Part shown: positions 32,083-39,105 of the stretch, one piece after another | How the letters are laid out: the number at the start of each line of letters is the position of its first letter | Position numbering within the stretch: the stretch's first letter is position 1 | Origin: a virus | Reading direction: 5' to 3' (one strand) | Virus record (IMG/VR): IMGVR_UViG_3300018420_000002 | Span: 1 to 39,105 of that record | DNA: 39,105 nt | The notes under the pieces: generated by a model | Told to the model about the DNA's origin: nothing | The model's input: the letters and a program-made list of their open reading frames with translations, nothing else | Database searches by the model: none | Translations under genes and position numbers: made by a program

Positions 32083-33081
32083 ATGCCAGTAAGACAGAGA
32101 GGTAACTCATGGCAAGTCGATGTCCGAAAGAAAGGCATCAGGTTTCGCCATAGTTATCAAACAGAAGACCAGGCTAAGGTCATGTTAGCTAAAGTAGAAG
32201 AAGCTATTAGTCTAGGAAAGGCACTGCCTGACCCTGAAGACTGCAACGATGGTAAAGCTATGACTATCGCTGTCCTTTTAAGGAAAGCTGCTGATAAATA
32301 CTGGAGTGACTCAAGTCATGGGTCGAAGAACACTTCAGTCATTGAAGAAATCATTGCTCATGTTGGGGAGAATGTGCCTTTATCTGCACTGAATCTTGAG
32401 ATGATTGATGAGTTGATTAGCTACTGGAAAAAGAAAGGTAATGCCAGTGCTACTGTCAACAGGAAGCTGAGTGTCTTATCCAAAGCAACCACATACGCTA
32501 AGGATAGGGGGTTCATAGACTTTAAGCCTAAGATTGAATGGCAGAAGGAAGGTAAAGGTAGGGTCAGGTTTGTTACTGACCAAGAAGAAGCTGATATGTA
32601 TCGTGTGCTGACCCAGATGGGCTACTTTCAGGAGCGAGATATATTCATGTTCCTGATAGACACAGGTATGCGTGTTGGTGAACTGAGTAGTATCAGGCTT
32701 AGTGACTTGATAGGTAACAAGCTGCCTATCTGGGAAACAAAAGCAGACCATCCAAGAACTGTTGTCTTAACCAAAAGGGCTAAGGATATTTTTGTTAAGT
32801 ACAAGGGGCATCTTGGTATCCCTTATCGCAGATTGATAAGCCATTGGAACCACATGAAATGTGCATTGGGTCTTGAGCATGATGACCAGTTTGTCATCCA
32901 CTGTTTAAGGCACACCTGTGCATCTCGATTAGTTCAGCGTGGCATCTCAATCATGGTGGTGAAGGAGTGGTTAGGACATAAGAATATTCAGATGACAATG
33001 AGGTACGCTCATCTGTGTCCTACCAATTTAGAACAAGCGGTAAAAGTGTTGGAACCTAGTGTGACAAAGAAGGTGGCATGA
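32083..33081 (+). CDS. int: Tyrosine recombinase (phage integrase)
   Basis: 332 residues from ATG 32083 (AAGGAG six bases upstream). An N-terminal arm-binding segment (RQRGNSWQVDVRKKGIRFRHSYQTEDQAK) is followed by a core-binding helical domain. The catalytic domain has R197 (TGMRVGEL), H273-x-x-R276 (IHCLRHTCAS), H299 (WLGHKN) and the nucleophile Y308 (MTMRYAHL); a lysine lies in TKADHPRTV. All canonical residues are present, so it should be active. It would join phage and host DNA at att sites. T7-like phages with integrases upstream of RNA polymerase are known in marine cyanophages and pelagiphages. No excisionase was recognised, although small early proteins could serve. Confidence 0.96.
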   Translation: MPVRQRGNSWQVDVRKKGIRFRHSYQTEDQAKVMLAKVEEAISLGKALPDPEDCNDGKAMTIAVLLRKAADKYWSDSSHGSKNTSVIEEIIAHVGENVPLSALNLEMIDELISYWKKKGNASATVNRKLSVLSKATTYAKDRGFIDFKPKIEWQKEGKGRVRFVTDQEEADMYRVLTQMGYFQERDIFMFLIDTGMRVGELSSIRLSDLIGNKLPIWETKADHPRTVVLTKRAKDIFVKYKGHLGIPYRRLISHWNHMKCALGLEHDDQFVIHCLRHTCASRLVQRGISIMVVKEWLGHKNIQMTMRYAHLCPTNLEQAVKVLEPSVTKKVA

Positions 33082-33121
33082 GTGTGTCACTGAGACAGTA
33101 AGTACTTGCTATGTCATTGAT

Positions 33122-33175
33122 ATACTTAGATATTCCTGTTTAGTAACAGATAAAATATCTATTGTATCTAAGTAT
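33122..33175. repeat. Perfect 11-bp inverted repeat downstream of the integrase gene
   Basis: ATACTTAGATA (33122-33132) and TATCTAAGTAT (33165-33175) are exact inverted repeats. Inside lie two shorter ones: CTGTT/AACAG (about 33136-33149) and AGATA/TATCT (33148-33160). It has no T-run, so it is not a standard terminator. It could be an operator, a recombinase-binding region or a processed RNA structure ahead of the polymerase gene. Confidence 0.65.
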
Positions 33176-33188
33176 CCTCTCTGGCATA

Positions 33189-33278
33189 GCACCTTAATTA
33201 TATAACTTGGGCTAGTAAAACGCCCGCATCCACTTAGGCATATATTATCTGAGTGCATGTCACAAGAAAATAAGGTGC
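33189..33278 (+). promoter_or_regulatory. RNA polymerase leader: ribosome site complementary to an upstream element
   Basis: GCACCTTA (33189-33196) is the exact reverse complement of TAAGGTGC (33271-33278), which contains the ribosome site of the RNA polymerase gene (ATG 33282). Pairing in the mRNA would hide that site. Between them lies GGGC/GCCC (about 33209-33225), which could form an inner stem. No other gene occupies the 200-base gap after the integrase. Confidence 0.45.
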
Positions 33279-33281
33279 AAT

Positions 33282-35699
33282 ATGACATACAAAACCACTG
33301 ATAGACAAGTAGAACTAGAGCGTGAGATGCGTGAACATGGATTGTCACGGTACCACAAAAATCTAGCGAGAAAAGTAGAACGTGGGCAGGAAGCCAACAC
33401 CGACTACGGACAATATTTATTAAGAGCTACAGTAGAAAAACTAGAAGATGCCATACAGACCTACCTTTATGATGCTTTCAAAGGTAAAGCAGGGAGAGCA
33501 GCCACTGGTGCTGTCCTTGTAGATGCACTAGAACCCGCAGTTGCAGCAGTCATTACACTGCGTGTCCTGTTGAATCAAATCACCAGACAAAGGGCTTACA
33601 CTTCAGCGTCTATTGCATTAGGCATGGCGATAGAAGATGAGGTCAGGATTAGATGCTATGAGGAAAACAATCCTGGTCTGTTTAAGGTGGTGATGCGTGA
33701 CCTTGAAGAACGCTCACAGTCATACACTTATAAGCGTAAGAAAATCTTTGAGACTGGCAGGAAGCAAGGTATTGAATGGCGAGTATGGACGCAGAGAGAA
33801 AGGCTTTTGGTAGGTAACGCTTTGATTGACCTAACAATTTCTGAAACAGGACTGCTAGAACACAAAATAATGAACAAGGAAGGCAAGAAGCGTAGGCTCT
33901 TGTTACCCTCAGAACTCACAATGAAAGCTATCAAAGACCTGACAGCATTCAAAGAGGTACTGAAGCCTGAGTTCTATCCTTGTATAGCACCGCCAAAGGA
34001 CTGGACTACACCATATTCAGGTGGCTACCACACGCATCACATCAGAGATTTATCTTTGGTTAAGACTAACAACCACAATTACCTCTCTGAGTTGAAGCAT
34101 TTTGAGATGCCTCATGTTTATGGTGCTATCAATGCGATGCAACAGACTGCTTTTAAGGTACATACAGGGGTGTTAGATACACTGAAGGAGATATGGGATA
34201 CTGGAGTACACATTCCTACCTTACCACCCTCAGAAAACTTTCCGATACCTGCAAAACCCCTTGACATAGCGACAAATAAAGAAGCGAGAACCGCATGGAA
34301 GCGACAAGCCGTAATTATCCACACAGAAAACAATAGATTAGACTCTAAAAGACTACTGTTAAGGAAGACTATCGAGGTAGCTGACAGATTTAAGGATGAA
34401 GAAGCACTATATATGGTGTATCAGCTTGACTTCAGAGGAAGAATCTATGCTGTACCTAACTATCTCAACCCACAAGGGCCAGACTTTGCCAAAGGACTAC
34501 TGACATTTGCTGAAGGTAAAGCCATAGATGAAGAAGGGGCATGTTACCTAGCCATTCATGGGGCTAATTGCTTTGGCTTCGACAAGGTAGGACTGCAAGA
34601 CCGAATAGATTGGGTGCAAAAAAATCAGGAGCGAATTGTGAATTGTGCAACTGACCCTTTAGCTGACCTCTGGTGGGCTAAAGAAGCATCAAGTCCATTT
34701 CAATTCTTAGCCTTTTGTTTCGAGTGGAAGGGATGGGTAGAGCAGGGTGATGGCTTTGTTTCTCACCTCCCTATCTCTGCTGATGGTTCATGTAATGGGC
34801 TACAACACTTTGCTGCGATGCTTCGGTCAACAACAACAGGCAAGGAAGTGAACTTAGTACCTAATGAAGAGCCACAAGACATCTACCAGAAGGTAGCTGA
34901 CAGGGTAACAGAGATGTTGAAAGAGATGGATGACCCTTTAGCAAAGCTATGGTTACAGTTTGGAGTGAAGCGAGGGTGTACCAAGAGACCCTGCATGGTG
35001 TTGCCCTATGGGGGTAAGCAATATAGCTTCACTGACTTTGTGATGGACTATCTTGTAGACCAGAAAGAGAAAGGTGACATGCACCCATTCGGTGATGACC
35101 CATTCAAAGCCTGTACGTTTTTAGCTAGGGCTATCTGGTTAGCTATCAATGAGGTGGTTCATGCAGCTACAGATGCAATGGCATGGCTACAGAATGCTGC
35201 AAGGATAGCATCATCAGAGGGCTTATCAATTAGATGGGACACACCAGTAAACTTTCCTGTACTCCAGGCATACCAACAGACAAAGCCTTATCGCATCGAG
35301 ACTAAACTGTTGGGGGCTACGTTCAGACCTATGCTTTATAAAGAGACAGGGAAGATAAACAAACACAGGCAAGCTAATGGTATCTCACCAAACTTTGTCC
35401 ACAGTATCGATGCAGCACACATGATGTTGACTATCGATGTGGCTAAACAATGTGAGATACACAGCTACGCTATGGTACATGACAGTTATGGAACACACGC
35501 AGCAGACGCTGAGACCCTATGGTGGTGCTTACGCAAAGCCTTTGTTGAGATGTATTCACAGACAGATGTGCTAGAAGATTTCAGGACAGACCTATTGGAT
35601 GTATTACCTAGAGACAAGCATCATCTGATACCACACATACCTGAGAAGGGTGACTTAGACATAGCTTTAGTTGAAGAGTCGGAGTTTTTCTTTAACTAA
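33282..35699 (+). CDS. Single-subunit T7-type DNA-directed RNA polymerase
   Basis: 805 residues (T7 RNAP is 883). Motif A is ADGSCNGLQHFAAM with D501 (T7 D537). The O-helix motif is RGCTKRPCMVLPYGGKQYSF with R564, K568 and Y576 (T7 R627, K631, Y639). Motif C is MVHDSYGTHA with D734 (T7 D812). The specificity-loop region before NGISPNFVHSIDAAHM differs from T7, as expected for a different promoter. The gene follows integrase by 200 bases and starts at ATG 33282 after TAAGGTG. Host polymerase should transcribe it early; its product would then read the middle and late genes from the AATTAATACCCACCATAT sites. T7-type regulation by the amidase (T7 gp3.5 homologue) is likely. Confidence 0.98.
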   Translation: MTYKTTDRQVELEREMREHGLSRYHKNLARKVERGQEANTDYGQYLLRATVEKLEDAIQTYLYDAFKGKAGRAATGAVLVDALEPAVAAVITLRVLLNQITRQRAYTSASIALGMAIEDEVRIRCYEENNPGLFKVVMRDLEERSQSYTYKRKKIFETGRKQGIEWRVWTQRERLLVGNALIDLTISETGLLEHKIMNKEGKKRRLLLPSELTMKAIKDLTAFKEVLKPEFYPCIAPPKDWTTPYSGGYHTHHIRDLSLVKTNNHNYLSELKHFEMPHVYGAINAMQQTAFKVHTGVLDTLKEIWDTGVHIPTLPPSENFPIPAKPLDIATNKEARTAWKRQAVIIHTENNRLDSKRLLLRKTIEVADRFKDEEALYMVYQLDFRGRIYAVPNYLNPQGPDFAKGLLTFAEGKAIDEEGACYLAIHGANCFGFDKVGLQDRIDWVQKNQERIVNCATDPLADLWWAKEASSPFQFLAFCFEWKGWVEQGDGFVSHLPISADGSCNGLQHFAAMLRSTTTGKEVNLVPNEEPQDIYQKVADRVTEMLKEMDDPLAKLWLQFGVKRGCTKRPCMVLPYGGKQYSFTDFVMDYLVDQKEKGDMHPFGDDPFKACTFLARAIWLAINEVVHAATDAMAWLQNAARIASSEGLSIRWDTPVNFPVLQAYQQTKPYRIETKLLGATFRPMLYKETGKINKHRQANGISPNFVHSIDAAHMMLTIDVAKQCEIHSYAMVHDSYGTHAADAETLWWCLRKAFVEMYSQTDVLEDFRTDLLDVLPRDKHHLIPHIPEKGDLDIALVEESEFFFN

Positions 35700-35715
35700 T
35701 ACTATCCACTCAGTC

Positions 35716-35736
35716 AATTAATACCCACCATATTAG
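35716..35736 (+). promoter_or_regulatory. Candidate phage RNA polymerase promoter, copy 3 (replication genes)
   Basis: AATTAATACCCACCATAT (35716-35733) followed by TAG. Identical in 18 bases to copies 1 and 2. It lies in the short gap after the RNA polymerase gene and before the replication genes, the place of T7 class II promoters. Confidence 0.75.
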
Positions 35737-35777
35737 ACTGGCGGGTCAAACCAAAAGTTAAACTTAAGGAGAAGTTT

Positions 35778-35912
35778 ATGGAAGAACTACTGGATTTCTA
35801 TTCAGAGGCAGGGATGCCAGTCCCTTATGACATCATGGTTAAAGCTGTAGAGGTTTACGGTTTTATTATTGAGAACAACTATCCACAGGAGGATATAATT
35901 GATGGCGAATGA
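35778..35912 (+). CDS. Small hypothetical protein downstream of RNA polymerase
   Basis: 44 residues. AAGGAG stands seven bases before ATG 35778. The acidic sequence MEELLDFYSEAGMPVPYDIMVKAVEVYGF overlaps the SSB start by 11 bases. It is the first gene after promoter copy 3. T7 has small RNA polymerase-binding proteins in the comparable interval (for example gp2), but no similarity is visible and none is claimed. Confidence 0.75.
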   Translation: MEELLDFYSEAGMPVPYDIMVKAVEVYGFIIENNYPQEDIIDGE

Positions 35913-36516
35913 TTACATTGGAGTAGTATCTCCAGAGGGTATTGCCATATACCCACACTTAACTCAACCAGACACTAAGTTCAATGCTATGGGTGAGTAC
36001 AAGGTGAGCCTATCGGTAGACAAGAGTGAGGCTGCACCTCTGATTGGAAACATTGAGACTGCAATGAAGCAAGCGGAGAAGATGATACCTCCAGGCAAAC
36101 GCAAGAAGGTAGCTGAACCCCCTTTCTTTGATGAGCTTGATGATGAAGGTCAGGAAACAGGGCGTGTTGTCTTTAAGTTTAAGATGAAAGCGAAGGTCAA
36201 CACTAAAGATGGACGCACGATTGAGATGAGTCCAAAGATGTTTGATGCCTCTGGCACTCTAATGTCTGACGTTGATTCTATCTGGGGTGGTTCAACCCTC
36301 AGAGTATCAGCAGACCTAGTTCCTTTTTATGTAGCAGCAGTAGGTGCAGGTGTATCAGCACGACTAAAAGCTGTACAGATTATTGACCTCAAGACTGGAG
36401 GAGGGGCAGATGCCTCATCATTTGGATTTGAAGCTACGGAAGGCTACAGCGCACCGCAGGTCGAGACAGCGCAGGACGAAGGATTTGTCGAAGATGAAGA
36501 GACAGAAGACTTTTAG
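35902..36516 (+). CDS. Single-stranded DNA-binding protein, T7 gp2.5-like
   Basis: 204 residues from ATG 35902 (AGGAGG nine bases upstream); T7 gp2.5 is 232. The N-terminal GVVSPEGIAIYPHLTQPDTKFN, then EYKVSLSVDKSEA and SLIWGGSTLRV-like strands (here DSIWGGSTLRVSADLVPFYV) fit the OB-fold of this family. The C-terminus is a strongly acidic tail ending in an aromatic residue (EGFVEDEETEDF), which in T7 docks polymerase and helicase. It coats single strands during replication and recombination. The end overlaps the endonuclease start by 23 bases. Confidence 0.94.
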   Translation: MANDYIGVVSPEGIAIYPHLTQPDTKFNAMGEYKVSLSVDKSEAAPLIGNIETAMKQAEKMIPPGKRKKVAEPPFFDELDDEGQETGRVVFKFKMKAKVNTKDGRTIEMSPKMFDASGTLMSDVDSIWGGSTLRVSADLVPFYVAAVGAGVSARLKAVQIIDLKTGGGADASSFGFEATEGYSAPQVETAQDEGFVEDEETEDF

Positions 36517-36943
36517 TTACAGAAGTGGCTTAGAGGTAAAGGTAGCTGATGAACTTAAACAACTGGGTGTTGCATTTCATTATGAACCACCTGGTTGGGT
36601 CATCTACCAGAAGCCTCACTCAAGATACAAACCAGACTTTGTTCTGCCCAATGGAATCATCGTGGAAACCAAAGGGCAGTTCCTAAGTTCAGATAGGTCT
36701 AAGCATAAGTTAATCAAGGCGCAGAACCCTGAGCTAGACATACGGTTTGTATTCTCAAATTCACGAACACGGATAGGCAGTAAGTCAAAGACAACATACG
36801 GAATGTGGTGTGAGCGTTTAGGTTTTCAATACGCAGACAAAAGCATCCCGCTTGAGTGGTTAGAAGAGACACTACCTAAAGCAACCAAGGAGCATACGAG
36901 GGCATTATTGAAATGCAAACAAGGAAAGAAACAACGGAAATAA
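36494..36943 (+). CDS. Endonuclease I (Holliday junction resolvase), T7 gp3-like
   Basis: 149 residues, the same length as T7 gp3. RSGLEVKVADEL, then YKPDFVLPNGIIVETKGQF and LDIRFVFSNSRTRI follow T7 closely. The active-site residues E14, D48, E58 and K60 correspond to T7 E20, D55, E65 and K67. It resolves branched DNA before packaging and helps degrade host DNA. ATG 36494 was chosen because it restores the T7 length; AAGGA lies ten bases upstream. It overlaps both neighbours (23 and 31 bases). Confidence 0.97.
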   Translation: MKRQKTFSYRSGLEVKVADELKQLGVAFHYEPPGWVIYQKPHSRYKPDFVLPNGIIVETKGQFLSSDRSKHKLIKAQNPELDIRFVFSNSRTRIGSKSKTTYGMWCERLGFQYADKSIPLEWLEETLPKATKEHTRALLKCKQGKKQRK

Positions 36944-37338
36944 TTATCCACTGCGCTGCTACTAAACCTAGCATGAATGTGGATGCAAAAGTTATTGACC
37001 GATGGCATAGAGAAAAGGGGTGGCTGAAGATTGGCTACCACTACGTTATCTGTCGAGACGGTACAATAGAAATTGGCAGGGAAGAAGATGCTGTAGGCGC
37101 ACATGCCAGAGGGTATAACGCTAAGTCAGTTGGTATCTGTCTAGTAGGTGGATTAGATGAAGACATGAAACCTGAAGAAAACTATACAGATGAACAGTGG
37201 CTGATGCTTACAAGACTGGTTGACGGTCTTACAGCTAAGTACCCTGAAGCGAAAGTCATTGGACATAACGATGTGTCTTCTAAGACTTGTCCTAACTTTG
37301 ATGTAGGAGAGTGGTATGCAGAACGATACGGAGACTAG
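36913..37338 (+). CDS. N-acetylmuramoyl-L-alanine amidase, T7 lysozyme (gp3.5)-like
   Basis: 141 residues (T7 gp3.5 is 151). The zinc ligands H13 (IIHCAATK), H118 (VIGHND) and C126 (TCPNFD) and the catalytic Y42 and K124 correspond to T7 H17, H122, C130, Y46 and K128, all with a constant offset. It cleaves the amide bond of peptidoglycan. With the holin at 25.6 kb it forms the lysis system, since no other endolysin gene is visible. In T7 the same protein binds RNA polymerase and damps its transcription; this may apply here. It overlaps the primase-helicase gene by 23 bases. Confidence 0.96.
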   Translation: MQTRKETTEIIIHCAATKPSMNVDAKVIDRWHREKGWLKIGYHYVICRDGTIEIGREEDAVGAHARGYNAKSVGICLVGGLDEDMKPEENYTDEQWLMLTRLVDGLTAKYPEAKVIGHNDVSSKTCPNFDVGEWYAERYGD

Positions 37339-38917
37339 TACCTGTATCGCACATGAGCCATGTCCACAGTGCGGGTCTAGGGATAACCTAGCCCGCTACT
37401 CTGACGGACACGGATTTTGTTTTGGTTGTGGATATTATGAAAAGGCAGAATCAATGGAGGAAATAGAAGGGCCATTCGTGGCAGATGACTTCATCAGGGG
37501 AGAAGTAAAAGCCCTGCCAAAGAGAGGTATAAATGAAGAGACCTCACGAAAGTTTGACTACCGTATCTCACGATACAACGGGAAGACCTGTCAGGTAGCG
37601 AACTATTACAAAGACCGTAAGCTGGTCGCACAGAAACTAAGATACGCAGACAAGTCATTCCAGTGGCTAGGCTCAACCAAAGACTGTGGTCTATATGGTG
37701 AGTGGCTATGGCGTGACGGTGGTAAGATGATTGTTGTTACTGAAGGTGAGCTAGATGCACTCTCACTATCAATGGTTCAGAGCAACAAGTGGCCTGTAGT
37801 ATCTGTAAAGAATGGAGCGCAGGGAGCAAAGAAAGACATACAGAAAAGCCTAGAGTTTCTCGAAGGCTTTGACACGGTAGTCTTTATGTTTGACATGGAT
37901 GAACCTGGACGGTTAGCAGCTAGTGCATGTGCTGCCGTCCTTACTCCTGGTAAGGCTAAGATAGCTGACCTTCCCTTGAAGGATGCCAATGAGATGGTCT
38001 TGAACAAAAAGACTAAGGAACTCATTGACGCTGTATGGGGAGCCAAGACGTTTAGACCTGATGGTATTGTTTCTGGTGATGACTTGTGGGCTGATGTGTC
38101 TACACAAGATGTGGTACACACAGTTGCTTATCCCTATGTAGGCTTGAATGAGAAGACTCATGGGCTACGCAAGTCAGAGCTGACAACCATTACAGCAGGT
38201 TCAGGTATAGGTAAGTCTAACTTAGCAAGAGAGATAGGCTACCACCTCATAGGATTAGGAGAGCGTGTAGGTTTCATTATGCTAGAGGAGACAGTAAAGC
38301 GTACTGCTCTGGGACTGATGGGACTACATTTAAATAAACCATTACACTTAGGGCTAACTGAGTCTAGTGAGGAGGAACTGAGAGGTGCTTATGATTACGT
38401 TATTGGAAATGGTAATACTTACTTTTACGATAGCTTTGGCAGTACTGCTATCGACAACCTACTCAACCGCATCAGATTTTTGGCACAAGGGTGTGAGTGT
38501 TCTTATATTGTTCTCGACCACTTGTCTATTGTCGTATCTGGACTTGGCGATGGGGATGAACGAAGGCTTATTGATAATGCTATGACTGCCTTGAGGACAC
38601 TAGTCCAAGAGACAGGGGTAGGTTTAATATTAGTGTCTCACCTAAAGAGACCCAGTGGTGATAGGGGTCACGAAGAAGGCGCACAGACTTCACTGTCACA
38701 GCTCAGAGGTAGCCATGCTATCGCTCAGTTGTCAGACATGGTGATAGGACTGGAGCGTGACCAACAGGGTGAGGCTTCCAACACAACAACAGTGAGAGTA
38801 CTTAAGAACCGTTTCAGTGGAGAGACAGGTGTAGCTTGCCATGTCCAATACAATCCACAGACGGGACGTTTGCTTGAGTGCAATCCAGAATTTGAAGAGG
38901 TAGAAGATGAGTTCTAG
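37316..38917 (+). CDS. Primase-helicase, T7 gp4-like
   Basis: 533 residues (T7 gp4A is 566). The zinc-binding domain has Cys16, Cys19, Cys35 and Cys38 in CPQCGS and CFGCGYYE, so this is the full-length priming form. The TOPRIM primase part contains VVTEGELDALSLSM and VVFMFDMDEPGR. The helicase part has Walker A (AGSGIGKSNLA, about 294-304), GFIMLEETVKRTALG, YIVLDHLSIVVSG (Walker B), GLILVSHLKRP, and LRGSHAIAQLSDMVIGLERDQ with the arginine-containing end region. The acidic C-terminus (EFEEVEDEF) ends in Phe, as in T7, where it contacts the polymerase. TAGGAGA lies five bases before ATG 37316. Confidence 0.97.
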   Translation: MQNDTETSTCIAHEPCPQCGSRDNLARYSDGHGFCFGCGYYEKAESMEEIEGPFVADDFIRGEVKALPKRGINEETSRKFDYRISRYNGKTCQVANYYKDRKLVAQKLRYADKSFQWLGSTKDCGLYGEWLWRDGGKMIVVTEGELDALSLSMVQSNKWPVVSVKNGAQGAKKDIQKSLEFLEGFDTVVFMFDMDEPGRLAASACAAVLTPGKAKIADLPLKDANEMVLNKKTKELIDAVWGAKTFRPDGIVSGDDLWADVSTQDVVHTVAYPYVGLNEKTHGLRKSELTTITAGSGIGKSNLAREIGYHLIGLGERVGFIMLEETVKRTALGLMGLHLNKPLHLGLTESSEEELRGAYDYVIGNGNTYFYDSFGSTAIDNLLNRIRFLAQGCECSYIVLDHLSIVVSGLGDGDERRLIDNAMTALRTLVQETGVGLILVSHLKRPSGDRGHEEGAQTSLSQLRGSHAIAQLSDMVIGLERDQQGEASNTTTVRVLKNRFSGETGVACHVQYNPQTGRLLECNPEFEEVEDEF

Positions 38918-38925
38918 GAGGGTAT

Positions 38926-39105
38926 ATGAAGACAAGAATACATGTTAATCAACACCATATTAGAGCAAACAATAAAGGTGAAGACCTGCCTGTTCTTACT
39001 ATTAAAGACTACAAGCAAAACAGAAAAGCCAACTCCGCAAAGATTATTAAGGATGGCGAAGTTGTTTGTAAGGTCGTGTATTCACCTGACAAGCCTTTGT
39101 CTTGC
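38926..39105 (+). CDS. Small conserved phage protein, 5' part (gene split by the window ends)
   Basis: ATG 38926 follows AGGAGGG and begins MKTRIHVNQHHIRANNKGED. The frame is still open at the last base after exactly 60 codons. Merging the 123-bp overlap leads to the stop at 174 and a 76-residue protein ending EVEDEF. The H-V-N-Q-H-x-I-R-x-N start is one I recall from hypothetical proteins in many phages. A degenerate promoter copy lies inside its first codons. Confidence 0.85.
   Translation, partial: MKTRIHVNQHHIRANNKGEDLPVLTIKDYKQNRKANSAKIIKDGEVVCKVVYSPDKPLSC
38945..38963 (+). promoter_or_regulatory. Degenerate copy of the phage promoter element
   Basis: TTAATCAACACCATATTAG matches the 18-bp element of copies 1-3 at 13 of 18 positions when aligned over 38943-38960. 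The CACCATAT core and the following TAG are conserved, as in copy 3. It lies inside the small gene ahead of DNA polymerase. In T7 several class II promoters sit inside genes of this block. Confidence 0.45.
38983..39105. repeat. Terminal redundancy, copy 2 (123 bp)
   Basis: Identical to bases 1-123. It starts 57 bases into the small split gene, in frame. See copy 1: an assembly overlap of a circular or permuted sequence is more likely than a biological terminal repeat. Confidence 0.95.

Noticed and set aside
34003-34020. CACCATATT inside the RNA polymerase gene
   Set aside because: Only the core nine bases resemble the promoter element and the TAATAC half is missing. Likely coding coincidence.
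1-39105. CRISPR arrays, insertion sequences, rRNA
   Set aside because: No regularly spaced repeats, transposase genes or rRNA segments were seen.

Overview
The window is an essentially complete genome of a T7-like podovirus (Autographiviridae-type) that carries an integrase. All genes lie on the + strand, usually with start/stop overlaps. Every T7 landmark is present: single-subunit RNA polymerase, gp2.5-type SSB, endonuclease I, amidase/lysozyme, primase-helicase, family A DNA polymerase, 5'-3' exonuclease, portal, scaffold, capsid, tail tube A/B, internal virion proteins, fiber and terminase. Small conserved proteins and the MarR-integrase-RNAP arrangement recall marine podoviruses (cyanophages, pelagiphages and relatives). 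That affiliation is from memory of families; no host marker is visible. The first and last 123 bases are identical and lie inside one small gene, so the sequence is a circularly closed or permuted assembly of about 38,982 unique bases, cut open between the primase and polymerase genes.

Layout, starting from the probable biological left end. 28.1-28.9 kb: phage promoter, AT-rich repeats, and a gene-poor stretch holding a CCCC-cata-GGGG hairpin like the one in the T7 terminal repeat, plus possible integrase arm sites. 28.9-31.8 kb: tiny early genes (membrane, acidic, zinc-ribbon and Xre-like proteins), interrupted by a hairpin between direct repeats, a terminator and a palindromic operator candidate. 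31.7-33.1 kb: MarR-type regulator and tyrosine integrase. 33.3-38.9 kb: RNA polymerase, SSB, endonuclease, amidase, primase-helicase. 38.9 kb across the junction to 3.7 kb: two small genes, DNA polymerase, a PD-(D/E)XK-like protein, exonuclease and a dGTP-diphosphohydrolase-like protein. 3.7-17.6 kb: head, tail tube and ejection proteins. 17.6-25.3 kb: host-recognition block with an S74-terminated fiber, a collar-domain fiber and a subtilisin-like protein. 25.3-28.1 kb: lysis and packaging genes.

The genes fit a T7-style programme. Host polymerase would read the small early genes, the regulator, the integrase and the phage RNA polymerase. The phage polymerase would then act on its own promoters. 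Three exact copies of an 18-bp element, AATTAATACCCACCATAT, stand where such promoters are expected: after the polymerase gene, before the structural genes, and after the terminase. A strong terminator follows the capsid gene, as in T7.

The least ordinary content is: an ADP-ribosyltransferase-like domain inserted between low-complexity linkers in the giant ejection protein; a virion-locus subtilase with recognisable His, Asn and Ser motifs but no obvious catalytic Asp, sharing its C-terminal tag with the neighbouring collar protein; a new promoter family; and an integrase in a genome whose DNA polymerase carries the Tyr usually linked to lytic T7-like phages.
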